Source: a virus
IMG/VR virus record: IMGVR_UViG_3300047409_000273
Coordinates: 1-32,655 of that record
Length of the DNA stretch: 32,655 nucleotides
Reading direction: 5' to 3' (one strand)
The notes under the pieces were generated by a model. It saw nothing but the letters and a program-made list of their open reading frames with translations, did not search any database and had not been told where the DNA came from. Made by a program: the position numbers and the translations under genes. Below are positions 7,298 to 14,078 of the stretch, one piece after another (positions within the stretch are counted from its first letter, which is position 1; the number at the start of each line of letters is the position of its first letter).

Positions 7298-8122
7298 TTA
7301 CTCGAAATCTACCAGATCGCTCTCTGTATCAAAGGTTGGGAGATCACTTTCAATGATTGAATCCCAATTTTGATTAGTCTGAGGAGCTGGGGAAGCAGAC
7401 GCAGCACCACACATGCGACGAACTTCCTCGGTAGTTTTGACGACAAACTCATCTTCATACTTGATGGCCTGGATACGACCATTAGCAGGAACTACAACCA
7501 CGCCAGCCTGATTTTTAATTTCAGCATGTCCGTATTGTGTGTTGAGTTGATCTTCTGTCAAAAAGCCATAATCACCACTGTCGAGTTCTTCAGGAGAACC
7601 GATTGCGGCAGATTTATCATCTGATCCACGTACCATTTGAAGGTGCAAACCGCGAAGCTTGCCACCATTCTTGTCCTGGCGCTTTTTGAGCTTACGAAGA
7701 ATGTCGTCTTTTTGCGCTGCCTTGATAGGTAAAAGTTTCCGTGTGTGCGGATATACTTTCCCTTCTGCATTAGTGTATGGGCGCAAATCCAAAACACTAA
7801 GATAAAGAACGAACTTTGCGGGAGATTTCTTGCCATTCACCAACGGCTGCTCTTCCATCGGATCGATCATACCCTTGCTCTTAGGTGAGACAAAGGTCGT
7901 ACTTCCGATATGTGGCCGACTTGCGTCTGGGCCTGGGATTGTTTGTTCCCATAAACCGAAAGCATGATCCAGGTTTTCATCCAAGATAATGATTTCTGCC
8001 GACTCGTTTGGCTTCAACCGAAAATTATGTGTTTTCCGTTGACTGCGCTGTTTAGCGGCTTCAATACTTCTCGCTGCTTCGTCAATTGCTGCGTTACCAC
8101 GCAGACCCCAAGATCCACTCAT
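7298..8122 (-). CDS. phage single-stranded DNA-binding protein-like
   Basis: This gene encodes 274 residues. The N-terminal region is basic (KQRSQRKTHNFRLKPNE), then AEIIILDEN leads into a beta-rich core that would be an OB-type fold. A low-complexity linker (ASASPAPQTNQNWDS) ends in an acidic tail (SDLPTFDTESDLVDFE). A basic core with an acidic aromatic tail is the classic layout of phage SSBs such as T4 gp32 and T7 gp2.5, in which the tail recruits partners. It sits between primase and helicase genes, with an unusual unstructured leader upstream and a hairpin downstream. Assignment rests on layout and context, not on a catalytic motif. Confidence 0.7.
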   Translation of the reverse strand: MSGSWGLRGNAAIDEAARSIEAAKQRSQRKTHNFRLKPNESAEIIILDENLDHAFGLWEQTIPGPDASRPHIGSTTFVSPKSKGMIDPMEEQPLVNGKKSPAKFVLYLSVLDLRPYTNAEGKVYPHTRKLLPIKAAQKDDILRKLKKRQDKNGGKLRGLHLQMVRGSDDKSAAIGSPEELDSGDYGFLTEDQLNTQYGHAEIKNQAGVVVVPANGRIQAIKYEDEFVVKTTEEVRRMCGAASASPAPQTNQNWDSIIESDLPTFDTESDLVDFE

Positions 8123-8176
8123 GTACTACTCTTTTCCACTCTTAAACTACTACTTAAACCACTCGTTTTTTAACTT
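8123..8176 (-). promoter_or_regulatory. unstructured purine-rich leader of the SSB-like gene
   Basis: On the minus strand these 54 nt are almost free of C and built from repeated units (GTGGTTTAAG, AGTTTAAGAG, GAGTGGAAAAGAG). Such a leader cannot form a stable hairpin. In T4, gp32 represses its own mRNA by binding an unstructured leader, so autoregulation is possible here. GGAAAAGAG serves as the ribosome site. Confidence 0.35.
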
Positions 8177-9229
8177 TTATTTTCCACTTGTTATTACATA
8201 ATTATACGTCATATCGAGCATAAAATCAAGGTCTGCGCGAGTCAATTCGTCAGGATCTGTCTTCCCTTTGGGGTATGCTGGGATGCAAACAGGCACCTTA
8301 CCATAGAGATGATGAACTGCTCCTTCACTTACACGTAAACCGTCTTTCTCAATTCCAAATATCCCAGCTCGGCCAGCCTCGTCATTATCAAACAGAAGGT
8401 AGACGGCATTGCCTGTGCTTGCTAGAGTGTTAATCTTAGGAGGAGTAAGATATGAACCCAGAACAGCCACTAAGTTTAGCGATGCTTCTATTCCGAGTTC
8501 CACCATTCTTGCGAGCGCGAATAGGCCTTCGACCACTAACGTGGGTTTACCGTTATCCAAGTTTTGCTCATTCAGCAGGAAAAACCGTTTCTGTAGTCCT
8601 GCGTAATCCTTCACTTTCGGATACTTCCCCGTCTCCGCATGTACCGTGACCCAATCTGCTCTGATTGTTCGCCCTGTGTATCCATAAAGTTTCCCATCCC
8701 TGCCGCGAACTGGAAAAATAATACGCTCCTCAACAGCATCATAGCGTATGTCAAGCTTAGAAACAGTCCCAGAGCTAATACCACGACCGTCGAGATAAGC
8801 ACACGCAGAAGGGTGATCGTATACGTCCTCGAACATATTCTCATAAATGGCCTCGTTGATTGGTTCTGGCTTCTCTGTCATTTCGTTGATATAAATTGGA
8901 GGCATGTAGGGTAGTTCGTCAATGGCTTTTTCTTCGAGAGCTTTCATTGCCTCGATGCTGGGGATATCTCCTTGGCCTGTCAACACGAGAGCGAGTTTGT
9001 GCTTTAACGCAAAAAGCCGACCGCGCATTTTGCACGACCAGCATTGATAATAGCTGTAGCCATTGTCCACGATGCGAATACTGAGCGAAGGGTTGTGGTC
9101 TGTGCCGTTGCGATGAGTGAATGGTGCAAACGGGCAAGTATGTGCCATGAACTGTTTGTCGATACGAACCGAGCCAGGATCGAAAATCCCGATTTCTTTC
9201 AGCAATTTAACGATTCCGGCCTGATTCAT
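8177..9229 (-). CDS. DnaG-like DNA primase with zinc finger and Toprim domain
   Basis: This gene encodes 350 residues. The N-terminal zinc finger uses C32, H39, C63 and C66 (HTCPF, THRNG, QCWSC). The Toprim region shows E234 in LVVEGL and D281/D283 in LLFDNDEAG. The protein is shorter than cellular DnaG and has no fused helicase, which fits a separate DnaB-like gene at 20776-22074. It makes RNA primers for the lagging strand. AGGATCGAG precedes ATG 9229, and palindromic site B lies 12 nt upstream of the start codon. Confidence 0.88.
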   Translation of the reverse strand: MNQAGIVKLLKEIGIFDPGSVRIDKQFMAHTCPFAPFTHRNGTDHNPSLSIRIVDNGYSYYQCWSCKMRGRLFALKHKLALVLTGQGDIPSIEAMKALEEKAIDELPYMPPIYINEMTEKPEPINEAIYENMFEDVYDHPSACAYLDGRGISSGTVSKLDIRYDAVEERIIFPVRGRDGKLYGYTGRTIRADWVTVHAETGKYPKVKDYAGLQKRFFLLNEQNLDNGKPTLVVEGLFALARMVELGIEASLNLVAVLGSYLTPPKINTLASTGNAVYLLFDNDEAGRAGIFGIEKDGLRVSEGAVHHLYGKVPVCIPAYPKGKTDPDELTRADLDFMLDMTYNYVITSGK

Positions 9230-9240
9230 ATCTCGATCCT

Positions 9241-9262
9241 AAAGTGCATACGTGTGCACTTG
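9241..9262. repeat. 22-bp palindromic site B upstream of primase
   Basis: The plus strand reads AAAGTGCA, TACGTG, TGCACTTG, an imperfect 22-bp dyad with one mismatch at the outer position. It lies between the lipoprotein gene stop and the primase start. No clear TTGACA box is seen beside it, unlike sites A and D. Confidence 0.75.
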
Positions 9263-9266
9263 CGTA

Positions 9267-9599
9267 TTAACGAAAACGACGAAACTTAGAACGCTTGCCT
9301 GTAACGCTTCTGCGCTCTGCTCGTTCGCGACGTAGGCGTGTGATGGCGTTTCCGCGCTTACGTGGAACCCATAACGAGGTAGTGCTTGGGTTTGTCAGGT
9401 AAGCTTCACGACGATCATCATCTGGATAATTGTCGTAAATAGGAATTGGTTTGCGTCTGCGAGGAACACCGAAAGTTCTAATGCGAGAATGTGTATTCGG
9501 CACGGAGATTCTGGAGCGACGATAGTGACGATGATTGTCACAAGCACTCAAGGCCATAACCGACAAAAGCAGCAAAGGAAGAATATGTTTTAATCTCAT
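9267..9599 (-). CDS. small basic lipoprotein
   Basis: This gene encodes 110 residues from ATG 9599, supported by AGAGAG 6-10 nt upstream; a longer frame to 9647 has no such site. MRLKHILPLLLLSVMALSAC is a complete lipoprotein signal peptide with lipobox LSAC and cysteine 20, so the mature protein would be lipid-anchored. The mature part is very basic (GVPRRRKP, TRLRRERAERR, KRSKFRRFR). Phage lipoproteins serve as outer spanins or as superinfection-exclusion proteins. The location away from the lysis block and the length argue mildly for exclusion, but this is inference. Confidence 0.7.
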   Translation of the reverse strand: MRLKHILPLLLLSVMALSACDNHRHYRRSRISVPNTHSRIRTFGVPRRRKPIPIYDNYPDDDRREAYLTNPSTTSLWVPRKRGNAITRLRRERAERRSVTGKRSKFRRFR

Positions 9600-9616
9600 C
9601 TGTACTCTCTTTTTTG

Positions 9617-9658
9617 TATAGAAAAAGGACGACCGCGAAGTTGTCACAGCCGCCCTTA
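9617..9658 (-). terminator. Rho-independent terminator after the 9684-10175 gene
   Basis: The minus strand reads AAGGGCGGCTG, an 11-nt loop, CGGTCGTCCTT, then TTTCT. It is an 11-bp stem with three G-U pairs ending in a T run, about 27 nt after the stop codon. Confidence 0.6.
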
Positions 9659-9683
9659 ATCTTGCTTTTTTAGGTGTATCTAA

Positions 9684-10175
9684 TTAAGCGTCAGCAGCTT
9701 GGGAGCCGTCTGTAGGCTGTGATCCATCAGCAGGAGGTGCAGGTTGATCGCCTGTTGAACCTGAGTCAGAGGATGAGCCTGAGTCGCTTGTGGAACCAGC
9801 ATCACCAGCAGGGGCTGTTGAGCCATCCGCAGGAGGTGTTGAATCTGAGGAACCTGTTGAACCTGAGTCAGCTGGAGGTGTGCTACCGTCGCCACCAGGG
9901 GCTGTTGGAACTGGCTCTGTGGGCGCTGGTGTGCCACTTGTATCAGCAAGAGCTTGTAAGTGAGCTTGAAGGTTTGCACCATCAGAGTTCACGGAAGCTG
10001 CGGCTGCTGTCAATTGATCGATAGCTGCTTGTACGTCAGCATCATCATTGCCAGCAAGTTTTGCTACAAGAGCTTCAACCTTTGTGAAGTACTCGCCTAA
10101 AGATGTGTGTAAAGCGCTTTGGCCTTGAGCCACATTGCTTACAGCTGTTAAAAGTTGTGCGGATAATTCGCTCAT
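9684..10175 (-). CDS. helical protein with long low-complexity Pro/Ser/Thr/Gly/Asp tail
   Basis: This gene encodes 163 residues from ATG 10175, chosen because TGGAGAG sits 5 nt upstream. Residues 1-75 are an alanine-rich amphipathic helix (SELSAQLLTAVSNVAQG, LAGNDDADVQAAIDQL). From about residue 80 the chain is acidic and disordered, with repeated GSTPPADSG-type units. The DNA repeats themselves (TGTTGAACCTGAGTCAG occurs twice on the plus strand). Such tails are found in some surface-exposed virion or secreted linkers. The frame stays open upstream to a GTG at 10337 (see the intergenic entry). Function unknown. Confidence 0.65.
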   Translation of the reverse strand: MSELSAQLLTAVSNVAQGQSALHTSLGEYFTKVEALVAKLAGNDDADVQAAIDQLTAAAASVNSDGANLQAHLQALADTSGTPAPTEPVPTAPGGDGSTPPADSGSTGSSDSTPPADGSTAPAGDAGSTSDSGSSSDSGSTGDQPAPPADGSQPTDGSQAADA

Positions 10176-10348
10176 TTGTACTCTCCATTCCCTTTGTATT
10201 TTCATATACGCATTAGCGTGTCTAATAAACTCTTCGGCATCCTTGATAAACTTCAAGTGAGCCGTAATAAAGTCGTTTATTCTATTATACAGTGTTTTAC
10301 CTAAAACCAGAAACATAATTTTGCCCTCAACCGACACGCCCTAAAAAA
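10176..10348 (-). other. gap between tRNA-Ser and the low-complexity gene, open in frame
   Basis: These 173 nt have no independent gene that I can support. The minus strand carries TATAAT at 10284-10289 with only a poor -35, so a promoter is possible. The frame of the downstream gene is open across the gap for 54 codons, reading YNRINDFITAHLKFIKDAEEF and similar protein-like sequence, which may be an N-terminal extension or the remnant of another gene. Confidence 0.35.
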
Positions 10349-10429
10349 GGAGAAAGCGAGAATCGAACTCGCGACCCTTACGGGTAGCCGCTTTCAAGGC
10401 GGTGTCCTCGTCCATGCCGGACTTTCTCC
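10349..10429 (-). tRNA. tRNA-Ser (TGA anticodon)
   Basis: It has acceptor arms GGAGAAA and TTTCTCC, a T loop TTCGATT, a long class II variable arm, and anticodon loop CTTGAAA reading TGA. CCA is not encoded. It is the last of a group of three tRNA genes. Confidence 0.9.
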
Positions 10430-10440
10430 GAAAAGTCTAA

Positions 10441-10513
10441 AGGGGAGTGTGGGACTCGAACCCGACATTGGGTGCTTGAAAAGCACCTGTCCTGACCTTT
10501 AGACGAACTCCCC
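10441..10513 (-). tRNA. tRNA-Glu (TTC anticodon)
   Basis: The acceptor stem pairs GGGGAGT with ACTCCCC. The anticodon stem GGTGC/GCACC encloses TTTTCAA. The T loop is TTCGAGT, but the outer two pairs of the T stem are mismatched. CCA is not encoded. Confidence 0.85.
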
Positions 10514-10522
10514 TAGAAAACC

Positions 10523-10594
10523 CGCCGAGGATAGGTATTCCACCTACATCTTCAGTCCCAATGACTGACGCTCTGTTTATTAAGCTACCTCGGC
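10523..10594 (-). tRNA. degenerate tRNA-like gene, apparent Gln (TTG) anticodon
   Basis: A perfect 7-bp acceptor stem (GCCGAGG/CCTCGGC), a D stem, a 5-bp anticodon stem (TCAGT/ACTGA) and a T stem are all present in 72 nt. The loops are abnormal. The D loop AATAAACA has no GG pair, the T loop is TGGAATA instead of TTCRANN, and position 33 is A rather than T. The 7-nt anticodon loop CATTGGG places TTG at 34-36, though a one-base shift would read TGG (Pro). It may be a decayed or non-canonical tRNA. Confidence 0.6.
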
Positions 10595-10617
10595 GATAAT
10601 AGGGTGTAGAGCGGAGA

Positions 10618-10800
10618 CTAGAAGGATTCTTCAATACCTTCACCCCAGGCAGCACATTGATTTTTTAACATCATTGGCCCAAGGACATTCCAGGTGCGGC
10701 TTAGCTTGGATGCGCACTTAACTCTTACTCTACCATCACTGGAAGTAAAAGCCTCAACCACAAGGCAGGAACTCGGCTTCATTCGTAAACCACATGCCAT
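10618..10800 (-). CDS. possible small hypothetical protein
   Basis: This ATG-to-TAG frame encodes 60 residues, between the promoter at 10879-10907 and the tRNA-like gene. The sequence is mixed and protein-like (VEAFTSSDGRVRVKCASKL, LKNQCAAWGEGIEESF). The ribosome site is weak and no homologue is recognised. It could be coding or just spacer in the tRNA transcript. Confidence 0.4.
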   Translation of the reverse strand: MACGLRMKPSSCLVVEAFTSSDGRVRVKCASKLSRTWNVLGPMMLKNQCAAWGEGIEESF

Positions 10801-10878
10801 AGTCTACTTTTATTCACCGTATAGCCATCATCAGATTTGGGATGCCTCCCGCCTACTGATTTCCGCGTCTACATAATA

Positions 10879-10907
10879 ATATTAAAGCAATTGCGATAAG
10901 CTGTCAA
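10879..10907 (-). promoter_or_regulatory. sigma70-type promoter before the Gln/Glu/Ser tRNA group
   Basis: TTGACA (10902-10907), 17 bp and TAATAT (10879-10884) are on the minus strand, starting one base beyond the stop codon of the 10909-11406 gene. It would drive the 60-residue frame and three tRNAs. Confidence 0.6.
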
Positions 10908-10908
10908 C

Positions 10909-11406
10909 TTAATCGTGATCGTACTCATTGACATCTACACGACCATCGCGGTATACGGTGATCTGTACGCCGTCATCGAAGACGTACTGCATGATGTCTT
11001 CGTTATCATTCAGGATAGAGCTGATATGCTTCATTTGGGCTTGTTCTTCCTCTGTCGGAAGGTTGAAAGCTCCAGGACTCTTGTCGCCGTAATAGCTGAA
11101 TGACCACTTATCGCTGAACTGAAGGGTGATATCGCCCTCTTCATCTTCGTCTTCATCCTCAGCGTGATCCCATTCTGGGCCACCCTCTTTTTGAAGTCCT
11201 GAAACAGCAAACAATGGATCATGAACGCTAAATTCGCATGGCTCACCATCATTGAAGTGCGGTGTGTATTGAACCCAACGGAAGGCCTTAAGGCGCGGGA
11301 ATGATTCAAAGATAGATTTGAACTCTTCTTTGATTGCAATCTCACCCTCTTCGCGGATCTTTTTGTTGAATTCAGACCGCATTGAATTAATTTCTGCTAA
11401 TCCCAT
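10909..11406 (-). CDS. conserved phage protein, acidic
   Basis: This gene encodes 165 residues from ATG 11406; AAGGAG lies 9 nt upstream, which favours this start over longer frames to 11463. The core (AFRWVQYTPHFNDGEPCEFSV) is a segment I associate with conserved hypothetical proteins in many tailed phages. It is followed by a strongly acidic run (EDEDEDEEG) and an acidic C terminus. No catalytic motif is visible. It lies in the operon that starts at the 13246-13274 promoter. Confidence 0.75.
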   Translation of the reverse strand: MGLAEINSMRSEFNKKIREEGEIAIKEEFKSIFESFPRLKAFRWVQYTPHFNDGEPCEFSVHDPLFAVSGLQKEGGPEWDHAEDEDEDEEGDITLQFSDKWSFSYYGDKSPGAFNLPTEEEQAQMKHISSILNDNEDIMQYVFDDGVQITVYRDGRVDVNEYDHD

Positions 11407-11419
11407 TTTCCCATTCTCC

Positions 11420-11812
11420 TTAATCGACATAAGTCGTTCTGTTAGTCCCACTGAAGGCCTCACTTAGTGTCATTGTTCTTTTTTTCTTACGCTCTCTTGC
11501 CATCCAAGGCTCTAAAGTCATGCACTGTAGATATTTAGTCAGAGGAGGGATGTCGCCCATATCCTCGATGATATGCATCTCCGCTATGTCCCTTGGTGAG
11601 TACTCTTTGCCATCCGAATTGATGCGAGTAACACCAAACACTCGTTCGACTAGATAGCAGCCAAAGGAATTGTGAAGGATAGCGCGATGCCGCATATCTG
11701 CATGATGAGCTTTAGTCTGGTCAATAAAATCATGGATATCCTGGTAGTCCTCACGCTTGCCGCCGAACTTTTTGACAGAGCTATTGCCGTGAAGGTGCGG
11801 TTTCATTGGCAT
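11420..11812 (-). CDS. DUF6915-like conserved phage protein
   Basis: This gene encodes 130 residues. The pattern SVKKFGGKREDYQDIHDFID, then KAHHADMRHRAILHNSFG, ERVFGVT, NSDGKEYSPRDIAEMHIIED and DMGDIPPL matches what I recall of the DUF6915 family, which has many conserved histidines and acidic residues and no known function. Either M1 or M3 could be the start; AGGATGCCA precedes M3. Its start overlaps the upstream gene by 32 bp. The family call is from memory of the motif order. Confidence 0.7.
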   Translation of the reverse strand: MPMKPHLHGNSSVKKFGGKREDYQDIHDFIDQTKAHHADMRHRAILHNSFGCYLVERVFGVTRINSDGKEYSPRDIAEMHIIEDMGDIPPLTKYLQCMTLEPWMARERKKKRTMTLSEAFSGTNRTTYVD

Positions 11813-12143
11813 CCTGCTCCATGTATTTTTTACAATCCCTCACTCCGGCCAGATTATGATCTCTAATATTGTCTCTAAGGACGCGAGAGTTAGCCGAGCC
11901 GCTGTACGCATAGCGGCCACCAAAGTAGATCCCATGTTCACCTGTCGTCGTGTTCATCAGAACCGTTGTGTAAGAGGACGTGAATGCTTGGCCGTAGACA
12001 CCCCCTGCATGACAGAATCCACCGCCTGTGTTCGGCCAGGATTGAGGAAACATAGCCACGAGTTCACATTCGTGCTGTCCAGAAATAGACCTGAAGTGTG
12101 CTAAGGCGTTTTGAAGGTCTTCTACAGGGCAATGTAAATACAT
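11781..12143 (-). CDS. hypothetical protein
   Basis: This gene encodes 120 residues. The middle is rich in glycine, tyrosine and serine (GGGFCHAGGVYGQAFTSSYT, GEHGIYFGGRYAYSG), suggesting a beta-sheet core, and the end is basic and helical. It starts 2 nt after the TAG of the HslV-like gene and overlaps the next gene, so the set is translationally coupled. I do not recognise the family; a partner of the HslV-like protein is possible only from position. Confidence 0.6.
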   Translation of the reverse strand: MYLHCPVEDLQNALAHFRSISGQHECELVAMFPQSWPNTGGGFCHAGGVYGQAFTSSYTTVLMNTTTGEHGIYFGGRYAYSGSANSRVLRDNIRDHNLAGVRDCKKYMEQDANETAPSRQ

Positions 12144-12145
12144 GA

Positions 12146-12679
12146 CTATACCTCGATAATGTCGTAAGGTGCTCCGCAGCCAGTGGACATTGATCCAGCC
12201 GCTTGAAGAGCGATTTTTAACCTAGCTTTCGGATCACCTGAAGACGTGAAAAGAGAGCCGTATGCGTAATCTCTGCCGCAACCATCCGCAAAATAATGGG
12301 CATATTCCATGACTCCGAGATGACCATACATCGCAAAAATCTTTTTGGGCGTGCCAATTAAAAACGTTGTGCTTAAATCAGGCAAACTATCCGCTTCGGC
12401 ATTGCCGTGATGGAAATTGTCTTTTACCCATTTATAGAATTCCATTGCGAAGAGAGTTACGCTGTTTCGATCTGTAAATTGATAATCTTTAAACTGCTCT
12501 TGAACAGCGGCGTATTCCAGAATGGATTTATATGCTCCAATACCTGTGATGCCAATTATTGCATTGCCAAGCTTTGTGAGCTTCCCATGCTCATTTGTAG
12601 CGTGATAGTAGGAAGTCCACTGCCTATCAGCGCCAATATACACATGGCCGTCTTGTCTTAATGCAGCAATGATTGTCAT
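12146..12679 (-). CDS. HslV/proteasome beta-like Ntn hydrolase
   Basis: This gene encodes 177 residues, close to the length of HslV. After loss of the initiator Met the protein would start with Thr1, followed by R7, G10, H11, V12, I14, D17 and Q19 in the same spacing as in HslV (TIIAALRQDGHVYIGADRQ). Lysines at mature 32 and 35 are candidates for the catalytic lysine. GITGIGAYK matches the G-G turn, and GCGRDYAYGSL plus ARLKIALQAAG match the GSGGNYA and helix 4-5 regions. HslV forms a peptidase ring with the HslU unfoldase; no HslU is seen here. Its ATG overlaps the previous TGA by 4 nt. The fold call is strong; the peptidase activity is inferred. Confidence 0.75.
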   Translation of the reverse strand: MTIIAALRQDGHVYIGADRQWTSYYHATNEHGKLTKLGNAIIGITGIGAYKSILEYAAVQEQFKDYQFTDRNSVTLFAMEFYKWVKDNFHHGNAEADSLPDLSTTFLIGTPKKIFAMYGHLGVMEYAHYFADGCGRDYAYGSLFTSSGDPKARLKIALQAAGSMSTGCGAPYDIIEV

Positions 12680-12891
12680 TCTTTTCCCGTAACCAAAGTC
12701 ATATCTGCAAAATGGATGATGCTGTAAGCCTTGACTCGCAAGGTTTCTAAATCAGTTACAAAAACCATATCGACCTTGGGTAAGGTGCCAGCATTTTGGT
12801 GCTTCTCTCCAACGGTATTCCAGGCATGACCCGCGTCGAGAGCATCACACTCTTCTATGATGTCACCGATCTGAACTCTATACGGTTTCAC
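12676..12891 (-). CDS. small hypothetical protein
   Basis: This gene encodes 71 residues from a GTG at 12891, inside the end of the upstream gene (14-bp overlap). The sequence (YRVQIGDIIEECDALDAGHAW, VDMVFVTDLETL) suggests a small alpha/beta fold. Its TGA overlaps the HslV-like ATG, so the two are translationally coupled. No family recognised. Confidence 0.6.
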   Translation of the reverse strand: MKPYRVQIGDIIEECDALDAGHAWNTVGEKHQNAGTLPKVDMVFVTDLETLRVKAYSIIHFADMTLVTGKE

Positions 12892-13120
12892 ACTTAACCT
12901 CAGCTTTCGCTTTAGGCCAGAACAATGAAATATAATTTACGGTTTTAATGTGAGTTGCCTTGAAGGATTCATCAAGCTCGAAAACATGGAAATAGCTTCC
13001 TCGCTCTTCGGTGAAGTATTCCCGATGCTTTTCATAGAAGTCCCTAAGCGCTGAAGTCCAGTCTATGTCTGACTCAATCTGATCAACGAGTCCTGCATAA
13101 TAAATTTGATAAAGTTTCAT
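12878..13120 (-). CDS. small hypothetical protein
   Basis: This gene encodes 80 residues from ATG 13120, with GAGGGA about 4 nt upstream. It has aromatic and acidic content (SALRDFYEKHREYFTEERG). It is the first protein gene after tRNA-Ile, from which it is separated by 19 nt, so both share the promoter at 13246-13274. No family recognised. Confidence 0.6.
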   Translation of the reverse strand: MKLYQIYYAGLVDQIESDIDWTSALRDFYEKHREYFTEERGSYFHVFELDESFKATHIKTVNYISLFWPKAKAEVKCETV

Positions 13121-13139
13121 ACTTCCCTCAAAAATAATG

Positions 13140-13215
13140 TGGTGCTAAGAGTTGGGGTCGAACCAACGGCCTCTCGATTATCGGTCGAGCGCTCTTTCCA
13201 CTGAGCTACCCTAGC
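13140..13215 (-). tRNA. tRNA-Ile (GAT anticodon), CCA encoded
   Basis: Acceptor arms GCTAGGG and TCTTAGC pair with two G-U pairs, the anticodon stem is CTCGA/TCGAG, and the loop CCGATAA reads GAT. Position 33 is C rather than T. The T loop is TTCGACC and the 3' end is ACCA. Confidence 0.9.
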
Positions 13216-13245
13216 GTCACACTATTACCCTCACCACTCAATTTA

Positions 13246-13274
13246 ATATTACACTATGTAACGAACAATGTAAA
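13246..13274 (-). promoter_or_regulatory. sigma70-type promoter before tRNA-Ile and the HslV-like operon
   Basis: TTTACA (13269-13274), 17 bp and TAATAT (13246-13251) are on the minus strand, in the only clear gap between the gene at 13284 and the tRNA. The -10 is identical to that at 10879-10884. Confidence 0.6.
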
Positions 13275-13283
13275 CTACTTGAC

Positions 13284-13568
13284 TTACCAGTCAAAAAGCA
13301 GTAAGAATTCCTCGTCATGATCAAGAGTTGGACACTCTCTAAGAACGTTATCAATAACGAGCTGATAGCCTTCTGCCGCTTCAAGCCAGAACTGCTTATC
13401 CTTTTTGTCCTTCGCTGCATCGGCTTCACAAGCTTTGATGCTTTCTCTTAGCTCATTCACGCTGGTTTTATCGTAACTGCCATTGCCGCAGGGATCAAAA
13501 GTCTCGAAGATCTTAGTGAAAACGCCTTCTGCCCAATAGATTGGGTCGAATGTTTTATACTCAATCAC
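13284..13568 (-). CDS. small hypothetical protein
   Basis: This gene encodes 94 residues from a GTG at 13568; TGGAGG lies 9 nt upstream, which is better than the ATG at 13613 that has no usable spacing. The start overlaps the previous stop by 8 bp. The sequence is acidic and aromatic (FDPIYWAEGVFTKIFETFDP) with a helical middle (RESIKACEADAAKDKKDKQF). No family recognised. Confidence 0.6.
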   Translation of the reverse strand: MIEYKTFDPIYWAEGVFTKIFETFDPCGNGSYDKTSVNELRESIKACEADAAKDKKDKQFWLEAAEGYQLVIDNVLRECPTLDHDEEFLLLFDW

Positions 13569-13794
13569 CTCGTGCGGCCTCCAGGCTGGAATCCAGAACA
13601 GTGATTTCCACATCCTCTGAATTGGTGAACTCTTCTCTTTCTTTCTTTGCTCTTTCCAATATCAATGGTCGGAGATCATCAAAAGACACGTCCTGGTGTA
13701 AGTCAGCGTTAATGCTGATTTCACCAAACATCTCAAATTCTGTTTTTATATTCTTAACGCTATAAGAATATCTTACCCAATCATGTTCTTCCAC
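13561..13794 (-). CDS. small hypothetical protein
   Basis: This gene encodes 77 residues from a GTG at 13794 (GAGGG 6 nt upstream), overlapping the previous TAG. Beta-strand then helix pattern (WVRYSYSVKNIKTEFEMFG, LILERAKKEREEF) is compatible with a small ferredoxin-like fold. No family recognised. Confidence 0.6.
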   Translation of the reverse strand: MEEHDWVRYSYSVKNIKTEFEMFGEISINADLHQDVSFDDLRPLILERAKKEREEFTNSEDVEITVLDSSLEAARGD

Positions 13795-13985
13795 TACTCA
13801 CCCTCTTGAACTGGCCTGTATTCCACGATACGAAAAGTCATATTGTCCCCGTTGCGCTCAGCCTGTGCCGCCCATCGTCTTTGCTGAACAGCCGCCATGC
13901 TTTTGGAATTATAATGCCGATTTTTGTAATTATACTCCGTGCCATCCGCGTATGTGGCAACTACAATCCAAAGTGAATTCGTCAT
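13794..13985 (-). CDS. small hypothetical protein
   Basis: This gene encodes 63 residues from ATG 13985 with GTGAGG 5 nt upstream. The frame is open further up, but those 16 codons are the 3' half of tRNA-Trp and are excluded. The sequence (LWIVVATYADGTEYNYKNRH, then a basic AAVQQRRWAAQAERNG helix) is a compact strand-helix-strand pattern. No family recognised. Confidence 0.6.
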   Translation of the reverse strand: MTNSLWIVVATYADGTEYNYKNRHYNSKSMAAVQQRRWAAQAERNGDNMTFRIVEYRPVQEGE

Positions 13986-14000
13986 ACTTACCTCACTAAG

Positions 14001-14074
14001 TGGCGCAGCGACAGGGAATCGAACCCTGACCAAAAATTTTGGAGATTTCTATGCTACCACTACACCATCACTAC
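14001..14074 (-). tRNA. tRNA-Trp (CCA anticodon), CCA tail encoded
   Basis: Acceptor arms GTAGTGA and TCGCTGC pair with two G-U pairs. The anticodon stem GAAAT/ATTTT encloses CTCCAAA, reading CCA. T stem CAGGG/CCCTG with TTCGATT. The anticodon is the ordinary Trp one, not the TCA opal suppressor. Confidence 0.88.
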
Positions 14075-14078
14075 GCGA

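Noticed and set aside
10801-10878. Possible extra tRNA upstream of the 60-residue frame
   Set aside because: No acceptor stem or TTCRANN loop could be found; the repeated TCTAC blocks are direct and not inverted.
13986-14033. N-terminal extension of the 63-residue gene to 14033
   Set aside because: These codons are the 3' half of tRNA-Trp; the ATG at 13985 has a proper ribosome site.
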